Both the position numbers and the translations under genes were made by a program. A model generated the notes under the pieces. It was not told the origin of the DNA and searched no databases. It saw only the letters and a program-made list of their open reading frames with translations. DNA of 64,000 bases from Kluyvera sp036759925 (GTDB taxonomy: Bacteria > Pseudomonadota > Gammaproteobacteria > Enterobacterales > Enterobacteriaceae). The stretch's first letter is position 1. Every line of letters begins with the position of its first letter. Shown piece by piece: positions 42,644 through 51,791 of this stretch. Location of the stretch: positions 372,001 to 436,000 of the forward strand of contig NZ_JAPKIB010000001.1 of the NCBI RefSeq assembly GCF_036759925.1, given 5' to 3'.

Positions 42644-45600
42644 GTGAAATTTTTCGCGCTCTTCATCTACCGTCCGGTGGCGACGATTCTTATTTCGCTC
42701 GCCATTACGCTGTGCGGGATCCTCGGATTCCGCCTGCTGCCGGTCGCCCCGCTGCCGCAGGTCGATTTCCCGGTGATCATGATCAGTGCTTCGCTGCCGG
42801 GGGCGTCGCCAGAGACCATGGCCTCATCCGTGGCAACGCCGCTGGAGCGCTCGCTCGGGCGTATTGCGGGGGTCAACGAGATGACCTCAAGCAGCTCGCT
42901 CGGCAGTACGCGCATCATTCTCGAATTTAACTTCGACCGTGATATCAACGGCGCGGCACGTGACGTGCAGGCGGCCATTAACGCCGCACAGAACCTGCTG
43001 CCAAGCGGTATGCCGAGCCGCCCGACCTACCGTAAAGCTAACCCGTCAGATGCACCAATCATGATCCTGACGCTGACCTCTGACACCTACTCCCAGGGCG
43101 AACTGTACGACTTCGCCTCTACCCAGTTGGCGCAGAGCATTTCGCAGATTGACGGCGTGGGCGACGTCGACGTCGGCGGCAGCTCCCTGCCCGCCGTGCG
43201 CGTTGACCTCAACCCACAGGCGCTGTTTAACCAGGGCGTGTCGCTGGATGCCGTGCGCACCGCCATCAGTAACGCCAACGTGCGCAAACCGCAGGGGGCG
43301 ATTGACGACACCACCCACCGCTGGCAGCTTCAGACCAACGACGAACTAAAAAAAGCCGCGGAATACCAGCCGCTGATCGTTCACTACAACAACGGTGGTG
43401 CGGTGCGCCTTGGCGATGTCGCCAACGTGACCGACTCAGTACAGGACGTCCGCAACGCCGGGATGACCAACGCCAAACCGGCGATTTTGCTGATGATCCG
43501 CAAGCTGCCGGAAGCCAATATTATCGACACGGTGGACCGCATCCGTGCGGAACTGCCGGAGCTGCAACAGACCATTCCGGCGGCGATTGACCTGCAAATT
43601 GCCCAGGACCGCTCGCCCACCATCCGCGCCTCGCTGGAGGAAGTTGAGCAGACGCTGGTGATTTCCGTCGCGCTGGTGATTCTGGTGGTCTTCCTGTTCC
43701 TGCGCTCCGGCCGCGCAACACTTATCCCCGCCGTGGCGGTGCCGGTGTCGCTGATTGGCACCTTTGCCGCCATGTACCTGTGCGGCTTTAGCCTCAATAA
43801 TCTGTCGCTGATGGCGCTGACCATTGCCACCGGGTTTGTGGTCGATGATGCCATCGTGGTGCTGGAGAATATTTCACGCCATATTGAAGCCGGGATGAAA
43901 CCGATGCAGGCGGCGCTTCAGGGTAGCCGCGAGGTGGGCTTCACCGTTCTGTCGATGAGCGTTTCACTGGTAGCGGTATTCCTGCCGCTGCTGCTGATGG
44001 GCGGCTTACCGGGTAGGCTGCTGCGGGAGTTTGCCGTCACGCTGTCGGTGGCTATCGGTATTTCGCTCGCCGTCTCGCTCACCCTCACGCCGATGATGTG
44101 CGGCTGGATGCTGAAATCTAACCGTCGGCATTCGCCAACCCGCAACAAAGGGTTCGGACGCGTGCTGGTCGCCATGCAACAGGGCTATGGTAAATCGCTG
44201 AAGTGGGTATTGGGGCATGCGAAACTGGTCGGCGTGGTGTTCCTCGCCACCATTGCGCTCAATATCTGGCTGTACATTACGGTGCCGAAAACCTTCTTCC
44301 CGGAGCAGGATACCGGGGTGCTGATGGGCGGTATTCAGGCTGACCAGAGCATCTCGTTCCAGGCGATGCGCGGCAAGCTGCAGGACTTTATGAAAATCAT
44401 CCGTGAAGACCCGGCGGTGGATAACGTCACCGGCTTTACCGGCGGCTCGCGGGTTAACAGCGGCATGATGTTTATCACCCTGAAAGCGCGCAACGTGCGC
44501 CATGAATCGGCACAGCAGGTTATCGACCGGCTGCGTAAAAAGCTCGCCAAAGAGCCAGGAGCTAACCTGTTCCTGATGGCGGTACAGGATATTCGCGTCG
44601 GCGGCCGTCAGGCCAACGCCAGCTATCAGTACACGCTGCTCTCCGACGACCTCAGCGCGCTGCGGGAATGGGAACCAAAAATTCGTAAAGCGCTGGCGGC
44701 GCTACCGGAGTTAGCCGACGTCAACTCAGACCAGCAGGACAACGGTGCGGAAATGGACCTCATCTATGACCGTGAAACCATGTCACGACTGGGGATCAGC
44801 GTCGAAGCGGCCAACAGCCTGCTGAACAACGCCTTTGGTCAGCGTCAGATCTCCACCATTTACCAACCGCTGAACCAGTATAAGGTAGTGATGGAGGTGG
44901 ATCCGGTTTATACCCAGGACGTCAGCGCGCTGGACAAAATGTTCGTGATTAACAGCGAAGGCAAGGCGATTCCGCTATCGTACTTCGCCAAATGGCAGCC
45001 AGCCAATGCGCCGCTGTCGGTGAACCACCAGGGGCTGTCGGCGGCATCGACCATCTCCTTCAACCTGCCGACCGGTAAATCACTGTCGGAGGCGAGTGAT
45101 GCCATCACGCGGACCATGACCCAGCTTGGCGTGCCGTCCACGGTGCGCGGCTCCTTCGCCGGTACCGCGCAGGTCTTCCAGCAGACAATGAACTCGCAGG
45201 TGATCCTGATCATTGCCGCGATTGCTACGGTCTATATTGTGCTGGGGATCCTGTATGAGAGCTACGTTCACCCGCTGACCATCCTCTCTACGCTGCCCTC
45301 TGCGGGCGTCGGGGCGCTGCTGGCGCTGGAGCTATTCGATGCCCCATTCAGCCTAATCGCCCTTATCGGGATCATGCTATTAATTGGCATTGTGAAGAAA
45401 AACGCCATCATGATGGTCGACTTCGCCCTTGAAGCGCAGCGTAACGGCAACCTCGCCCCGGAAGAGGCGATTTTCCAGGCCTGTCTGCTGCGTTTTCGTC
45501 CGATTATGATGACCACGCTGGCGGCACTTTTTGGTGCCTTACCGCTGGTTCTCTCCGGGGGCGACGGCTCGGAACTGCGTCAACCGCTGGGGATTACCAT

Positions 45601-45721
45601 TGTAGGGGGTCTGGTGATGAGCCAGCTGTTAACCCTCTACACCACCCCGGTGGTCTATCTGTTCTTCGATCGTCTGCGTCTGCGTTTTTCACGTCAACCC
45701 CGACAATCGGTAACTGAATAA
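42644..45721 (+). CDS. mdtC: MdtC, RND multidrug efflux transporter subunit
   Basis: MdtC is the partner RND protein of MdtB. It has 1025 residues, the same as E. coli, and starts with GTG immediately after the mdtB TAA. It has the same helix 4 relay motif ATGFVVDDAIVVLENISRH and the GIVKKNAIMMVDFALEAQ block. In the E. coli pump MdtC provides the drug-binding protomer while MdtB supplies proton movement; that division is known from work there and not from this sequence. It is followed two bases later by mdtD. Confidence 0.96.
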   Translation: MKFFALFIYRPVATILISLAITLCGILGFRLLPVAPLPQVDFPVIMISASLPGASPETMASSVATPLERSLGRIAGVNEMTSSSSLGSTRIILEFNFDRDINGAARDVQAAINAAQNLLPSGMPSRPTYRKANPSDAPIMILTLTSDTYSQGELYDFASTQLAQSISQIDGVGDVDVGGSSLPAVRVDLNPQALFNQGVSLDAVRTAISNANVRKPQGAIDDTTHRWQLQTNDELKKAAEYQPLIVHYNNGGAVRLGDVANVTDSVQDVRNAGMTNAKPAILLMIRKLPEANIIDTVDRIRAELPELQQTIPAAIDLQIAQDRSPTIRASLEEVEQTLVISVALVILVVFLFLRSGRATLIPAVAVPVSLIGTFAAMYLCGFSLNNLSLMALTIATGFVVDDAIVVLENISRHIEAGMKPMQAALQGSREVGFTVLSMSVSLVAVFLPLLLMGGLPGRLLREFAVTLSVAIGISLAVSLTLTPMMCGWMLKSNRRHSPTRNKGFGRVLVAMQQGYGKSLKWVLGHAKLVGVVFLATIALNIWLYITVPKTFFPEQDTGVLMGGIQADQSISFQAMRGKLQDFMKIIREDPAVDNVTGFTGGSRVNSGMMFITLKARNVRHESAQQVIDRLRKKLAKEPGANLFLMAVQDIRVGGRQANASYQYTLLSDDLSALREWEPKIRKALAALPELADVNSDQQDNGAEMDLIYDRETMSRLGISVEAANSLLNNAFGQRQISTIYQPLNQYKVVMEVDPVYTQDVSALDKMFVINSEGKAIPLSYFAKWQPANAPLSVNHQGLSAASTISFNLPTGKSLSEASDAITRTMTQLGVPSTVRGSFAGTAQVFQQTMNSQVILIIAAIATVYIVLGILYESYVHPLTILSTLPSAGVGALLALELFDAPFSLIALIGIMLLIGIVKKNAIMMVDFALEAQRNGNLAPEEAIFQACLLRFRPIMMTTLAALFGALPLVLSGGDGSELRQPLGITIVGGLVMSQLLTLYTTPVVYLFFDRLRLRFSRQPRQSVTE

Positions 45722-45723
45722 CT

Positions 45724-47136
45724 ATGACTGACCTACCCGCCAACGTACGCTGGCAACTCTGGATCGTGGCGTTCGGCTTTTTTATGCAATCGCTGGACAC
45801 CACGATCGTCAATACCGCCCTCCCCTCAATGGCGTTAAGCCTCGGGGAGAGCCCGCTGCATATGCATATGGTGGTGGTCTCCTACGTGCTGACCGTCGCG
45901 GTGATGCTGCCCGCCAGCGGCTGGCTGGCTGACCGGGTTGGTGTGCGAAATATCTTTTTCACCGCCATCGTGCTGTTCACCGCCGGTTCGCTATTTTGCT
46001 CGCTGTCCAGCACACTCAATGAGCTGGTGATGGCGCGCGTACTACAAGGGATTGGCGGTGCCATGATGGTGCCGGTAGGCAGGCTAACGGTGATGAAAAT
46101 CGTCCCGCGCGATCAGTATATGGCGGCAATGACCTTTGTGACGATCCCCGGCCAGGTGGGTCCGCTGCTCGGCCCGGCGCTCGGCGGGATTCTGGTGGAA
46201 TACGCCTCCTGGCACTGGATCTTCCTGATTAATATTCCGGTCGGCATTATCGGCTGTATTGCTACGCTGGCGCTGATGCCCAACTACACCGTCCAGACCC
46301 GGCGATTCGATATCGCGGGTTTTGTCGTGCTGGCACTGGGCATGGCGACCTTAACGCTGGCGCTGGACGGGCAAAAAGGCCTCGGCATCTCGCCGTTGAC
46401 GATGGGCGCGCTGGTGGCTATCGGCATCGTCTCCATCGTGATGTACCTGTGGCACGCCCGCGGCAACGACAGCGCACTGTTCAACCTCAAGCTGTTCCGT
46501 ACGCCAACCTTCTCTCTCGGCCTTGCCGGCAGCTTTAGCGGGCGTATCGGCAGCGGCATGCTGCCGTTTATGACCCCGGTATTCCTGCAAATTGGCATGG
46601 GTTTCTCGCCGTTCCACGCCGGGCTGATGATGATTCCGATGGTGCTGGGCAGCATGGGGATGAAGCGCATTGTGGTACAGGTGGTGAACCGCTTTGGCTA
46701 TCGCCGCGTGCTGGTGGTCAGCACCGTTAGCCTGGCGCTTATCAGCCTGCTGTTTATGTTCACCGCGCTGGCGGGCTGGTACTACGCGCTGCCGGTGATT
46801 CTGTTTATTCAGGGAATGGTGAACTCCAGCCGCTTCTCGTCGATGAATACCCTGACGCTGAAAGACCTGCCTGATGAATTTGCCAGCAGCGGCAACAGCC
46901 TGCTGTCGATGATTATGCAGCTATCGATGAGTATCGGCGTCACTATCGCCGGGATCCTGCTCGGCACCTTCGGCCAACAGCATATCGCCGTCGGCAGCGA
47001 CGCGACGCACCACGTCTTTATGTACACCTATCTTTGCATGGCGGCGATTATTGCCCTCCCGGCGTTGGTCTTTGCCCGCGTACCGGACGACACCACCAAA
47101 AACGTGGTGATCGCCCGACACAAACTCAAGGAGTAA
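45724..47136 (+). CDS. mdtD: MdtD, MFS transporter of the DHA2 (14-helix) type
   Basis: The 470-residue major facilitator protein has about fourteen hydrophobic helices. It opens AFGFFMQSLDTTIVNTALPSM, where the LDTTIVNTALP motif is typical of the DHA2 drug:proton antiporters, and has GWLADRVGVRNIF (motif A) near residue 62. It lies within the mdtABC-baeSR operon but is not needed for MdtABC-mediated resistance in E. coli; export of citrate or iron-citrate has been proposed there. Length and motifs are normal. Confidence 0.94.
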   Translation: MTDLPANVRWQLWIVAFGFFMQSLDTTIVNTALPSMALSLGESPLHMHMVVVSYVLTVAVMLPASGWLADRVGVRNIFFTAIVLFTAGSLFCSLSSTLNELVMARVLQGIGGAMMVPVGRLTVMKIVPRDQYMAAMTFVTIPGQVGPLLGPALGGILVEYASWHWIFLINIPVGIIGCIATLALMPNYTVQTRRFDIAGFVVLALGMATLTLALDGQKGLGISPLTMGALVAIGIVSIVMYLWHARGNDSALFNLKLFRTPTFSLGLAGSFSGRIGSGMLPFMTPVFLQIGMGFSPFHAGLMMIPMVLGSMGMKRIVVQVVNRFGYRRVLVVSTVSLALISLLFMFTALAGWYYALPVILFIQGMVNSSRFSSMNTLTLKDLPDEFASSGNSLLSMIMQLSMSIGVTIAGILLGTFGQQHIAVGSDATHHVFMYTYLCMAAIIALPALVFARVPDDTTKNVVIARHKLKE

Positions 47137-47139
47137 AGC

Positions 47140-48591
47140 GTGAAACTATGGCGCCCGGGCATCTCCGGCAAACTGTTTCTGGTCATTTTAGCCACCTGTA
47201 TCGTGCTGCTTATCAGCATGCACTGGGCCGTGCGCATCAGCTTTGAGCGCGGCTTTATTGACTATATCAAGCGCGGCAACGAACAGCGGCTCCAGCTGCT
47301 GAGCGACGCGCTGGCGGAGCAGTATGCTCAACACGGAAACTGGCGCTTTTTACGTAATAACGACCGTTTTATCTTCCAGATCCTGCGCTCTTTTGAGCAT
47401 GACAATAACGAAGAGCGCCAGCCGCCAGGCCCTCCGGGACCGGACAGCGAGCCTCCTCGCGGCCCGGATCGCGGCGGCATGCCGCCGCACGGCTGGCGCA
47501 CCCAGTTCTGGGTCGTCGATCAGAATGCCCGTGTGCTAGTTGGCCCGCGCGAAGCGGTGCCCCACGACGGCTCCCGGCGCGGTATTATCGTCAACGGTAT
47601 GGAAGTGGGCGCGGTGATCGCCTCGCCGGTAGAGCGCCTGACGCGCAACACCGACATCAACTTTGATCAACAGCAGCGGCGCACCAGCTGGCTTATCGTC
47701 GGGCTGGCGACGCTGCTCGCCGCACTGGCCACCTTCCCGCTGGCCCGCGGCCTGATTGCGCCGGTCAGACGGCTGGTAGAAGGTACGCATAAGCTGGCGG
47801 CGGGCGATTTTTCTACCCGCGTTCCGGTAACCAGCGGCGATGAGCTGGGGAGACTGGCGAAAGACTTTAACCAGCTCGCCAGTACGCTGGAGAAAAACCA
47901 GCAGATGCGCCGGGATTTAATGGCCGATATCTCCCACGAGCTGCGCACCCCGCTGGCGGTGCTGCGCGGCGAGCTGGAAGCGATACAGGACGGCGTGCGC
48001 AAATTTACCCCCGAGTCGGTGACTTCGCTCCAGGCCGAAGTCGCCACGCTGACCAAGCTGGTCAATGACCTGCATCAGCTATCCATGTCTGACGAAGGTG
48101 CGCTGGCCTACCAGAAATCCACCGTGGATATTATCGCGCTGCTGGAAATTGCCGCCGATGCCTTCCGCGAACGCCTTGCCAGCCGCGGCCTGACGCTCAA
48201 TCTGGCGCTGGCGGAAAGCGCCACCGTATTTGGCGACCCCGATCGCTTAATGCAGCTGTTCAACAATCTGCTGGAAAACAGCCTGCGTTACACCGACAGC
48301 GGCGGTCAGGTGCTGATTCGCACCACGCTCGACGCGCAGCATATCGTGCTGGAATTTGCCGACAGCGGCCCCGGCGTCACCGACGAACAGCTAGCAAGAC
48401 TGTGCGAACGCTTCTACCGCACCGAAGGTTCACGCAACCGCGCCAGCGGCGGCTCCGGCCTGGGGCTGGCGATCTGCGCCAACATCGTCACCGCCCACGG
48501 CGGGCAGCTAAACGTCGGACATTCGCCTTTTGGCGGGGTTAGCATTAAAGTAGAGTTACCGCTGGAACGCGCAATACCGAGAGAGATATGA
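47140..48591 (+). CDS. baeS: BaeS, envelope-stress sensor histidine kinase
   Basis: BaeS senses envelope damage and toxic compounds and phosphorylates BaeR. Two membrane helices (about residues 10-30 and 183-205) flank a periplasmic domain. HAMP, the H-box ISHELRTPLAVLRGELE, the N-box NNLLENSLRYTDSGG and the G-box ASGGSGLGLAICAN follow. It has 483 residues against 467 in E. coli; the surplus is a Pro/Gly-rich, charged insert near residues 91-115 of the sensor domain (PPGPPGPDSEPPRGPDRGG). The start is GTG at 47140, with AAGGAG lying across the mdtD stop. It overlaps baeR by ATGA. Confidence 0.95.
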   Translation: MKLWRPGISGKLFLVILATCIVLLISMHWAVRISFERGFIDYIKRGNEQRLQLLSDALAEQYAQHGNWRFLRNNDRFIFQILRSFEHDNNEERQPPGPPGPDSEPPRGPDRGGMPPHGWRTQFWVVDQNARVLVGPREAVPHDGSRRGIIVNGMEVGAVIASPVERLTRNTDINFDQQQRRTSWLIVGLATLLAALATFPLARGLIAPVRRLVEGTHKLAAGDFSTRVPVTSGDELGRLAKDFNQLASTLEKNQQMRRDLMADISHELRTPLAVLRGELEAIQDGVRKFTPESVTSLQAEVATLTKLVNDLHQLSMSDEGALAYQKSTVDIIALLEIAADAFRERLASRGLTLNLALAESATVFGDPDRLMQLFNNLLENSLRYTDSGGQVLIRTTLDAQHIVLEFADSGPGVTDEQLARLCERFYRTEGSRNRASGGSGLGLAICANIVTAHGGQLNVGHSPFGGVSIKVELPLERAIPREI

Positions 48592-49310
48592 CCGATTTAC
48601 CGATTGATGAAAACGCCCCGCGCATTCTGATTGTTGAAGATGAACCGAAGCTGGGACAACTGCTCATCGACTATTTGCTGGCCGCTCACTATGCCCCAAC
48701 GCTGATTAGCCACGGGGATAAAGTGCTGCCGTACGTTCATCAAACGCCGCCGGATCTTATCCTGCTGGATCTGATGCTGCCGGGCACAGACGGTCTGACG
48801 CTGTGCCGCGAAATCCGCCGCTTCTCCGATGTGCCGATTGTGATGGTGACTGCCAAAATCGAAGAGATCGACCGTCTGCTGGGCTTAGAGATTGGTGCCG
48901 ACGATTATATCTGTAAGCCGTACAGCCCACGTGAAGTGGTGGCGCGCGTGAAAACCATTTTGCGCCGCTGCAAGCCGCGCGCCGAACTTCAGGCGCTGGA
49001 TGCCCAGAGCCCGCTTATCGTAGATGAAAACCGTTTTCAGGCCTCCTGGCGTGACCGCCTGCTCGACCTCACCCCCGCTGAGTTCCGCCTGCTGAAAACC
49101 CTGTCGCAGGAACCGGGGAAGGTCTTCTCCCGCGAGCAGCTGCTTAATCACCTCTATGATGATTACCGCGTGGTGACCGACCGCACCATCGACAGCCACA
49201 TTAAAAACCTGCGCCGTAAGCTGGAGTCGCTGGACGCCGAGCAGTCGTTTATCCGCGCCGTCTATGGCGTAGGCTACCGCTGGGAAGCTGACGCCTGCCG
49301 CATGGCGTAA
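48588..49310 (+). CDS. baeR: BaeR, OmpR-family response regulator
   Basis: BaeR activates mdtABCD-baeSR, acrD and spy in E. coli. The 240-residue protein has a receiver domain with acidic pocket VEDEP, the phosphorylated Asp in ILLDLMLPGTDG near residue 61, and the conserved Lys in ICKPYSPREVV. An OmpR-type winged helix follows, with DLTPAEFRLLKTL and RTIDSHIKNLRRKLE as the recognition helix. It overlaps baeS by four bases and ends the operon; a REP element follows within ten bases. Confidence 0.96.
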   Translation: MTDLPIDENAPRILIVEDEPKLGQLLIDYLLAAHYAPTLISHGDKVLPYVHQTPPDLILLDLMLPGTDGLTLCREIRRFSDVPIVMVTAKIEEIDRLLGLEIGADDYICKPYSPREVVARVKTILRRCKPRAELQALDAQSPLIVDENRFQASWRDRLLDLTPAEFRLLKTLSQEPGKVFSREQLLNHLYDDYRVVTDRTIDSHIKNLRRKLESLDAEQSFIRAVYGVGYRWEADACRMA

Positions 49311-49320
49311 TCTGATAGAT

Positions 49321-49352
49321 TGCCGGATGGTGCACGCTTCGCTTATCCGGCA
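49321..49352. repeat. REP element after baeR
   Basis: TGCCGGATGG and the facing TTATCCGGCA enclose a short loop, the standard enterobacterial REP pattern. It lies directly 3' of baeR, where it could protect the mdt-bae message. Confidence 0.85.
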
Positions 49353-49477
49353 TAAAGCGTACAAAGGTTTACTCCCCTCCCTTGCAGCGCTACAATGCCC
49401 GCCCTTAATGTGGGGGCACTCCCCAACTCGCCGCATCAGGTGCGACGAATCTGACCTGTCATCAGAACGAGATAATC

Positions 49478-50839
49478 ATGTTTAAACCGGAACTCCTTTC
49501 CCCGGCGGGAACGCTGAAAAATATGCGTTACGCTTTCGCTTACGGTGCCGATGCCGTTTATGCTGGCCAGCCACGCTACTCACTGCGCGTCCGTAACAAC
49601 GAATTCAATCACGAAAATCTGCAGCTCGGCATCAACGAAGCCCATGCGCTGGGTAAAAAATTCTATGTGGTGGTGAACATCGCGCCGCATAACGCCAAGC
49701 TGAAAACCTTTATTCGTGACCTGAAGCCGGTAGTGGATATGGGGCCGGATGCGCTGATTATGTCTGACCCAGGCCTGATTATGCTGGTGCGCGAAAACTT
49801 CCCGGAGATGGACATCCACCTGTCCGTGCAGGCCAACGCCGTGAACTGGGCGACGGTGAAGTTCTGGAAACAGATGGGGCTGACCCGCGTGATCCTCTCC
49901 CGCGAACTGTCGCTGGAAGAAATTGAAGAAGTCCGTACCCAGGTGCCGGATATGGAGATTGAGATCTTCGTTCACGGCGCGCTGTGCATGGCCTACTCCG
50001 GCCGCTGCCTGCTCTCCGGCTACATCAACAAGCGTGACCCGAACCAGGGCACCTGCACCAACGCCTGCCGCTGGGAATACAACGTTCAGGAAGGCAAAGA
50101 AGACGACGTCGGCAACATCGTCCACAAATTCGAGCCAATTCCGGTACAGAACGTTGAGCCTACACTCGGCATCGGCGCGCCAACTGATAAAGTCTTTATG
50201 ATTGAGGAAGCCAAACGTCCAGGCGAGTACATGACCGCCTTTGAAGACGAACACGGCACCTACATCATGAACTCCAAAGATCTGCGCGCCATTGCTCACG
50301 TTGAACGTCTGACCCAGATGGGCGTGCACTCGCTGAAAATTGAAGGCCGTACCAAGTCGCATTACTACTGCGCCCGCACCGCTCAAGTTTACCGCAAGGC
50401 CATTGACGACGCTGCCGCGGGCAAACCGTTCGATGCCTCTCTGCTGGAAACCCTGGAAAACCTCGCGCACCGTGGCTACACCGAAGGTTTCCTGCGTCGT
50501 CACACTCACGACGACTACCAGAACTACGAGCACGGCTACTCCGTCTCCGAGCGTCAGCAGTTTGTCGGCGAATTCACCGGTGAGCGTAAAGGCAATCTGG
50601 CTGCCGTCGCGGTCAAAAACAAATTCACCGTCGGCGACAGCCTGGAGATGATGACCCCGCAGGGCAACGTCAACTTCACCCTGGAGCACATGGAAAACAG
50701 CAAAGGCGAAGCCACTGCCGTCGCACCTGGCGATGGGCACACCGTATGGTTACCCGTGCCGGAAGACGTGGCGCTGGAGTATGGCCTGCTGATGCGTAAC
50801 TTCGCAGGAGAATCCACTCGGAATCCGCATAACGGCTAG
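49478..50839 (+). CDS. trhP: TrhP (YegQ), tRNA uridine hydroxylation protein, U32 peptidase family
   Basis: The 453-residue protein equals E. coli YegQ/TrhP in length. This family hydroxylates uridine 34 in several tRNAs, a step towards 5-carboxymethoxyuridine, using prephenate-dependent chemistry rather than acting as a protease. It opens PELLSPAGTLKNMRYAFAYG, a TIM-barrel start, and contains the U32 signature EIFVHGALCMAYSGRC and, further on, GTCTNACRW. These provide four closely placed Cys residues suited to an iron-sulphur cluster. It is a single-gene unit; CyaR follows in the same orientation after about 80 bases, as in E. coli. Confidence 0.95.
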   Translation: MFKPELLSPAGTLKNMRYAFAYGADAVYAGQPRYSLRVRNNEFNHENLQLGINEAHALGKKFYVVVNIAPHNAKLKTFIRDLKPVVDMGPDALIMSDPGLIMLVRENFPEMDIHLSVQANAVNWATVKFWKQMGLTRVILSRELSLEEIEEVRTQVPDMEIEIFVHGALCMAYSGRCLLSGYINKRDPNQGTCTNACRWEYNVQEGKEDDVGNIVHKFEPIPVQNVEPTLGIGAPTDKVFMIEEAKRPGEYMTAFEDEHGTYIMNSKDLRAIAHVERLTQMGVHSLKIEGRTKSHYYCARTAQVYRKAIDDAAAGKPFDASLLETLENLAHRGYTEGFLRRHTHDDYQNYEHGYSVSERQQFVGEFTGERKGNLAAVAVKNKFTVGDSLEMMTPQGNVNFTLEHMENSKGEATAVAPGDGHTVWLPVPEDVALEYGLLMRNFAGESTRNPHNG

Positions 50840-50872
50840 TGCATTTATATTGTTTTTCAATAGCAAAGATTC

Positions 50873-50915
50873 TTAGAAATGGATCACAGACGGAATAATC
50901 GATTGTAGATATCAT
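50873..50915 (+). promoter_or_regulatory. CRP-dependent promoter of cyaR
   Basis: A CRP half-site TCACA (50884-50888) with a degenerate left half TTAGA (50873-50877) at the standard six-base spacing is centred near 50880.5. The -10 box TATCAT is at 50910-50915. If CyaR starts at 50923, the CRP centre falls at about -42, the class II activator position. CRP activation of CyaR is known in E. coli; the site here is inferred. Confidence 0.65.
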
Positions 50916-50922
50916 TCGCTTC

Positions 50923-51009
50923 GCTGAAAAACATAATCCATAAATGCTAGCTGTACCCAGGAACCACCTCCTTAGCCCGTGTAATCTCCCTTACACGGGC
51001 TTATTTTTT
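50923..51009 (+). ncRNA. cyaR: CyaR small regulatory RNA
   Basis: The 87-base sequence follows E. coli CyaR (RyeE) almost base for base: GCTGAAAAACATAAT at the 5' end, ATGCTAGCTGTACC, the unpaired GGAACCACCTCCTTAG seed region and the terminator stem AGCCCGTGTAA...TTACACGGGCT followed by a T run. CyaR is an Hfq-dependent RNA induced by cAMP-CRP that uses the CACCTCC stretch to cover ribosome binding sites, for example of ompX, luxS and nadE. It lies downstream of trhP, as in E. coli. The last 19 bases of its terminator overlap the end of the convergent hicB gene. Confidence 0.93.
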
Positions 51010-51434
51010 TCTCCGCGATGTTTAGACCGTACCGCTACCACTCGTTCCAGCGCAGCCTGCGCCAAAAAACCTGACCGACTTTTGAACTCTGGGTTACTGG
51101 CCACACATCGATCTATTCTATCGATCAGTGACTTAGGCAACGTGACGTTGATTTTCTCCGATCCCCCCAGCAAACGCGTCAGGTCGATCTCAACCAGCGC
51201 CCAGGTATACCCAGAATATTCAGCATTTTTCGCCAGCTCAGCAACCGTAGAGACAGCGGGGATATCCTTCTCCAACTCCACCAGCAGCTCAATATGCCCG
51301 GTAATTGCCTCTTTGGCGTTCATGATAGCTTCGTCCAGCGTATCTCCCGCCGAATAGCACCCCGGCAGGTCAGGAACAATAACGCCATAGGCAAAGTCAT
51401 TGTCACCAGCTTCAATTGCGATTGGATAAAACAT
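50991..51434 (-). CDS. hicB: HicB-type antitoxin
   Basis: The 147-residue protein has the two-part HicB layout. An N-terminal partial RNase H-like domain carries AYGVIVPDLPGCYSAGDT (residues 14-31) and DEAIMNAKEAI. A C-terminal ribbon-helix-helix DNA-binding part carries INVTLPKSLIDRIDRCV and RSGFLAQAALERVV. It should bind and block HicA and repress the operon. It starts 25 bases after hicA and is preceded by AGAGG. Its stop codon is inside the CyaR terminator stem, so the two genes end convergently on a shared hairpin. No equivalent lies here in E. coli K-12, so the pair is an accessory insertion. Confidence 0.9.
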   Translation of the reverse strand: MFYPIAIEAGDNDFAYGVIVPDLPGCYSAGDTLDEAIMNAKEAITGHIELLVELEKDIPAVSTVAELAKNAEYSGYTWALVEIDLTRLLGGSEKINVTLPKSLIDRIDRCVASNPEFKSRSGFLAQAALERVVAVRSKHRGEKNKPV

Positions 51435-51459
51435 CGTTAGCCTCTTTTCTCATTCAGTA

Positions 51460-51639
51460 TTAAATCCCCGCCTGTTTTCTTATGCTTTTAACAGTACCAA
51501 CGGGCAGCTCTTTTTTGGGATGGGGAACCGTGACCATGCCCGATTTTACTGGATGCGTAAAATGGTGGTGGCTCCCATTTATGCGCACAAGCCCCCAGCC
51601 ATCCGCTTTGAGTTCAATGATTAATTTTCGGCTATCCAT
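51460..51639 (-). CDS. hicA: HicA-type mRNA interferase toxin (59 aa)
   Basis: The ATG at 51639, preceded by a strong GAGGTGAGG, opens a 59-codon frame starting MDSRKLIIELKADGW. It continues with the hallmark NGSHHHFTHP (residues 21-30, catalytic His24) and VPHPKKELPVGTVKSI, and ends KQAGI. HicA toxins are double-stranded-RNA-binding-fold ribonucleases that cleave mRNA when free of HicB. The length and all conserved residues are normal, so the toxin looks intact. The toxin-first order hicA-hicB is typical. Confidence 0.92.
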   Translation of the reverse strand: MDSRKLIIELKADGWGLVRINGSHHHFTHPVKSGMVTVPHPKKELPVGTVKSIRKQAGI

Positions 51640-51791
51640 GCCCTCACCTCGCCGCCATTTTCTATAACGAACAATAACCCCAATAACCCTTCAAAGCAAC
51701 ATTCAGAGTTATCGGAGTTATGTCTTCATAATAAGCGCATCTCAACTTCCTTTGTTACACTCTTTGCATACCCCACAAAGAGGTACCACGG

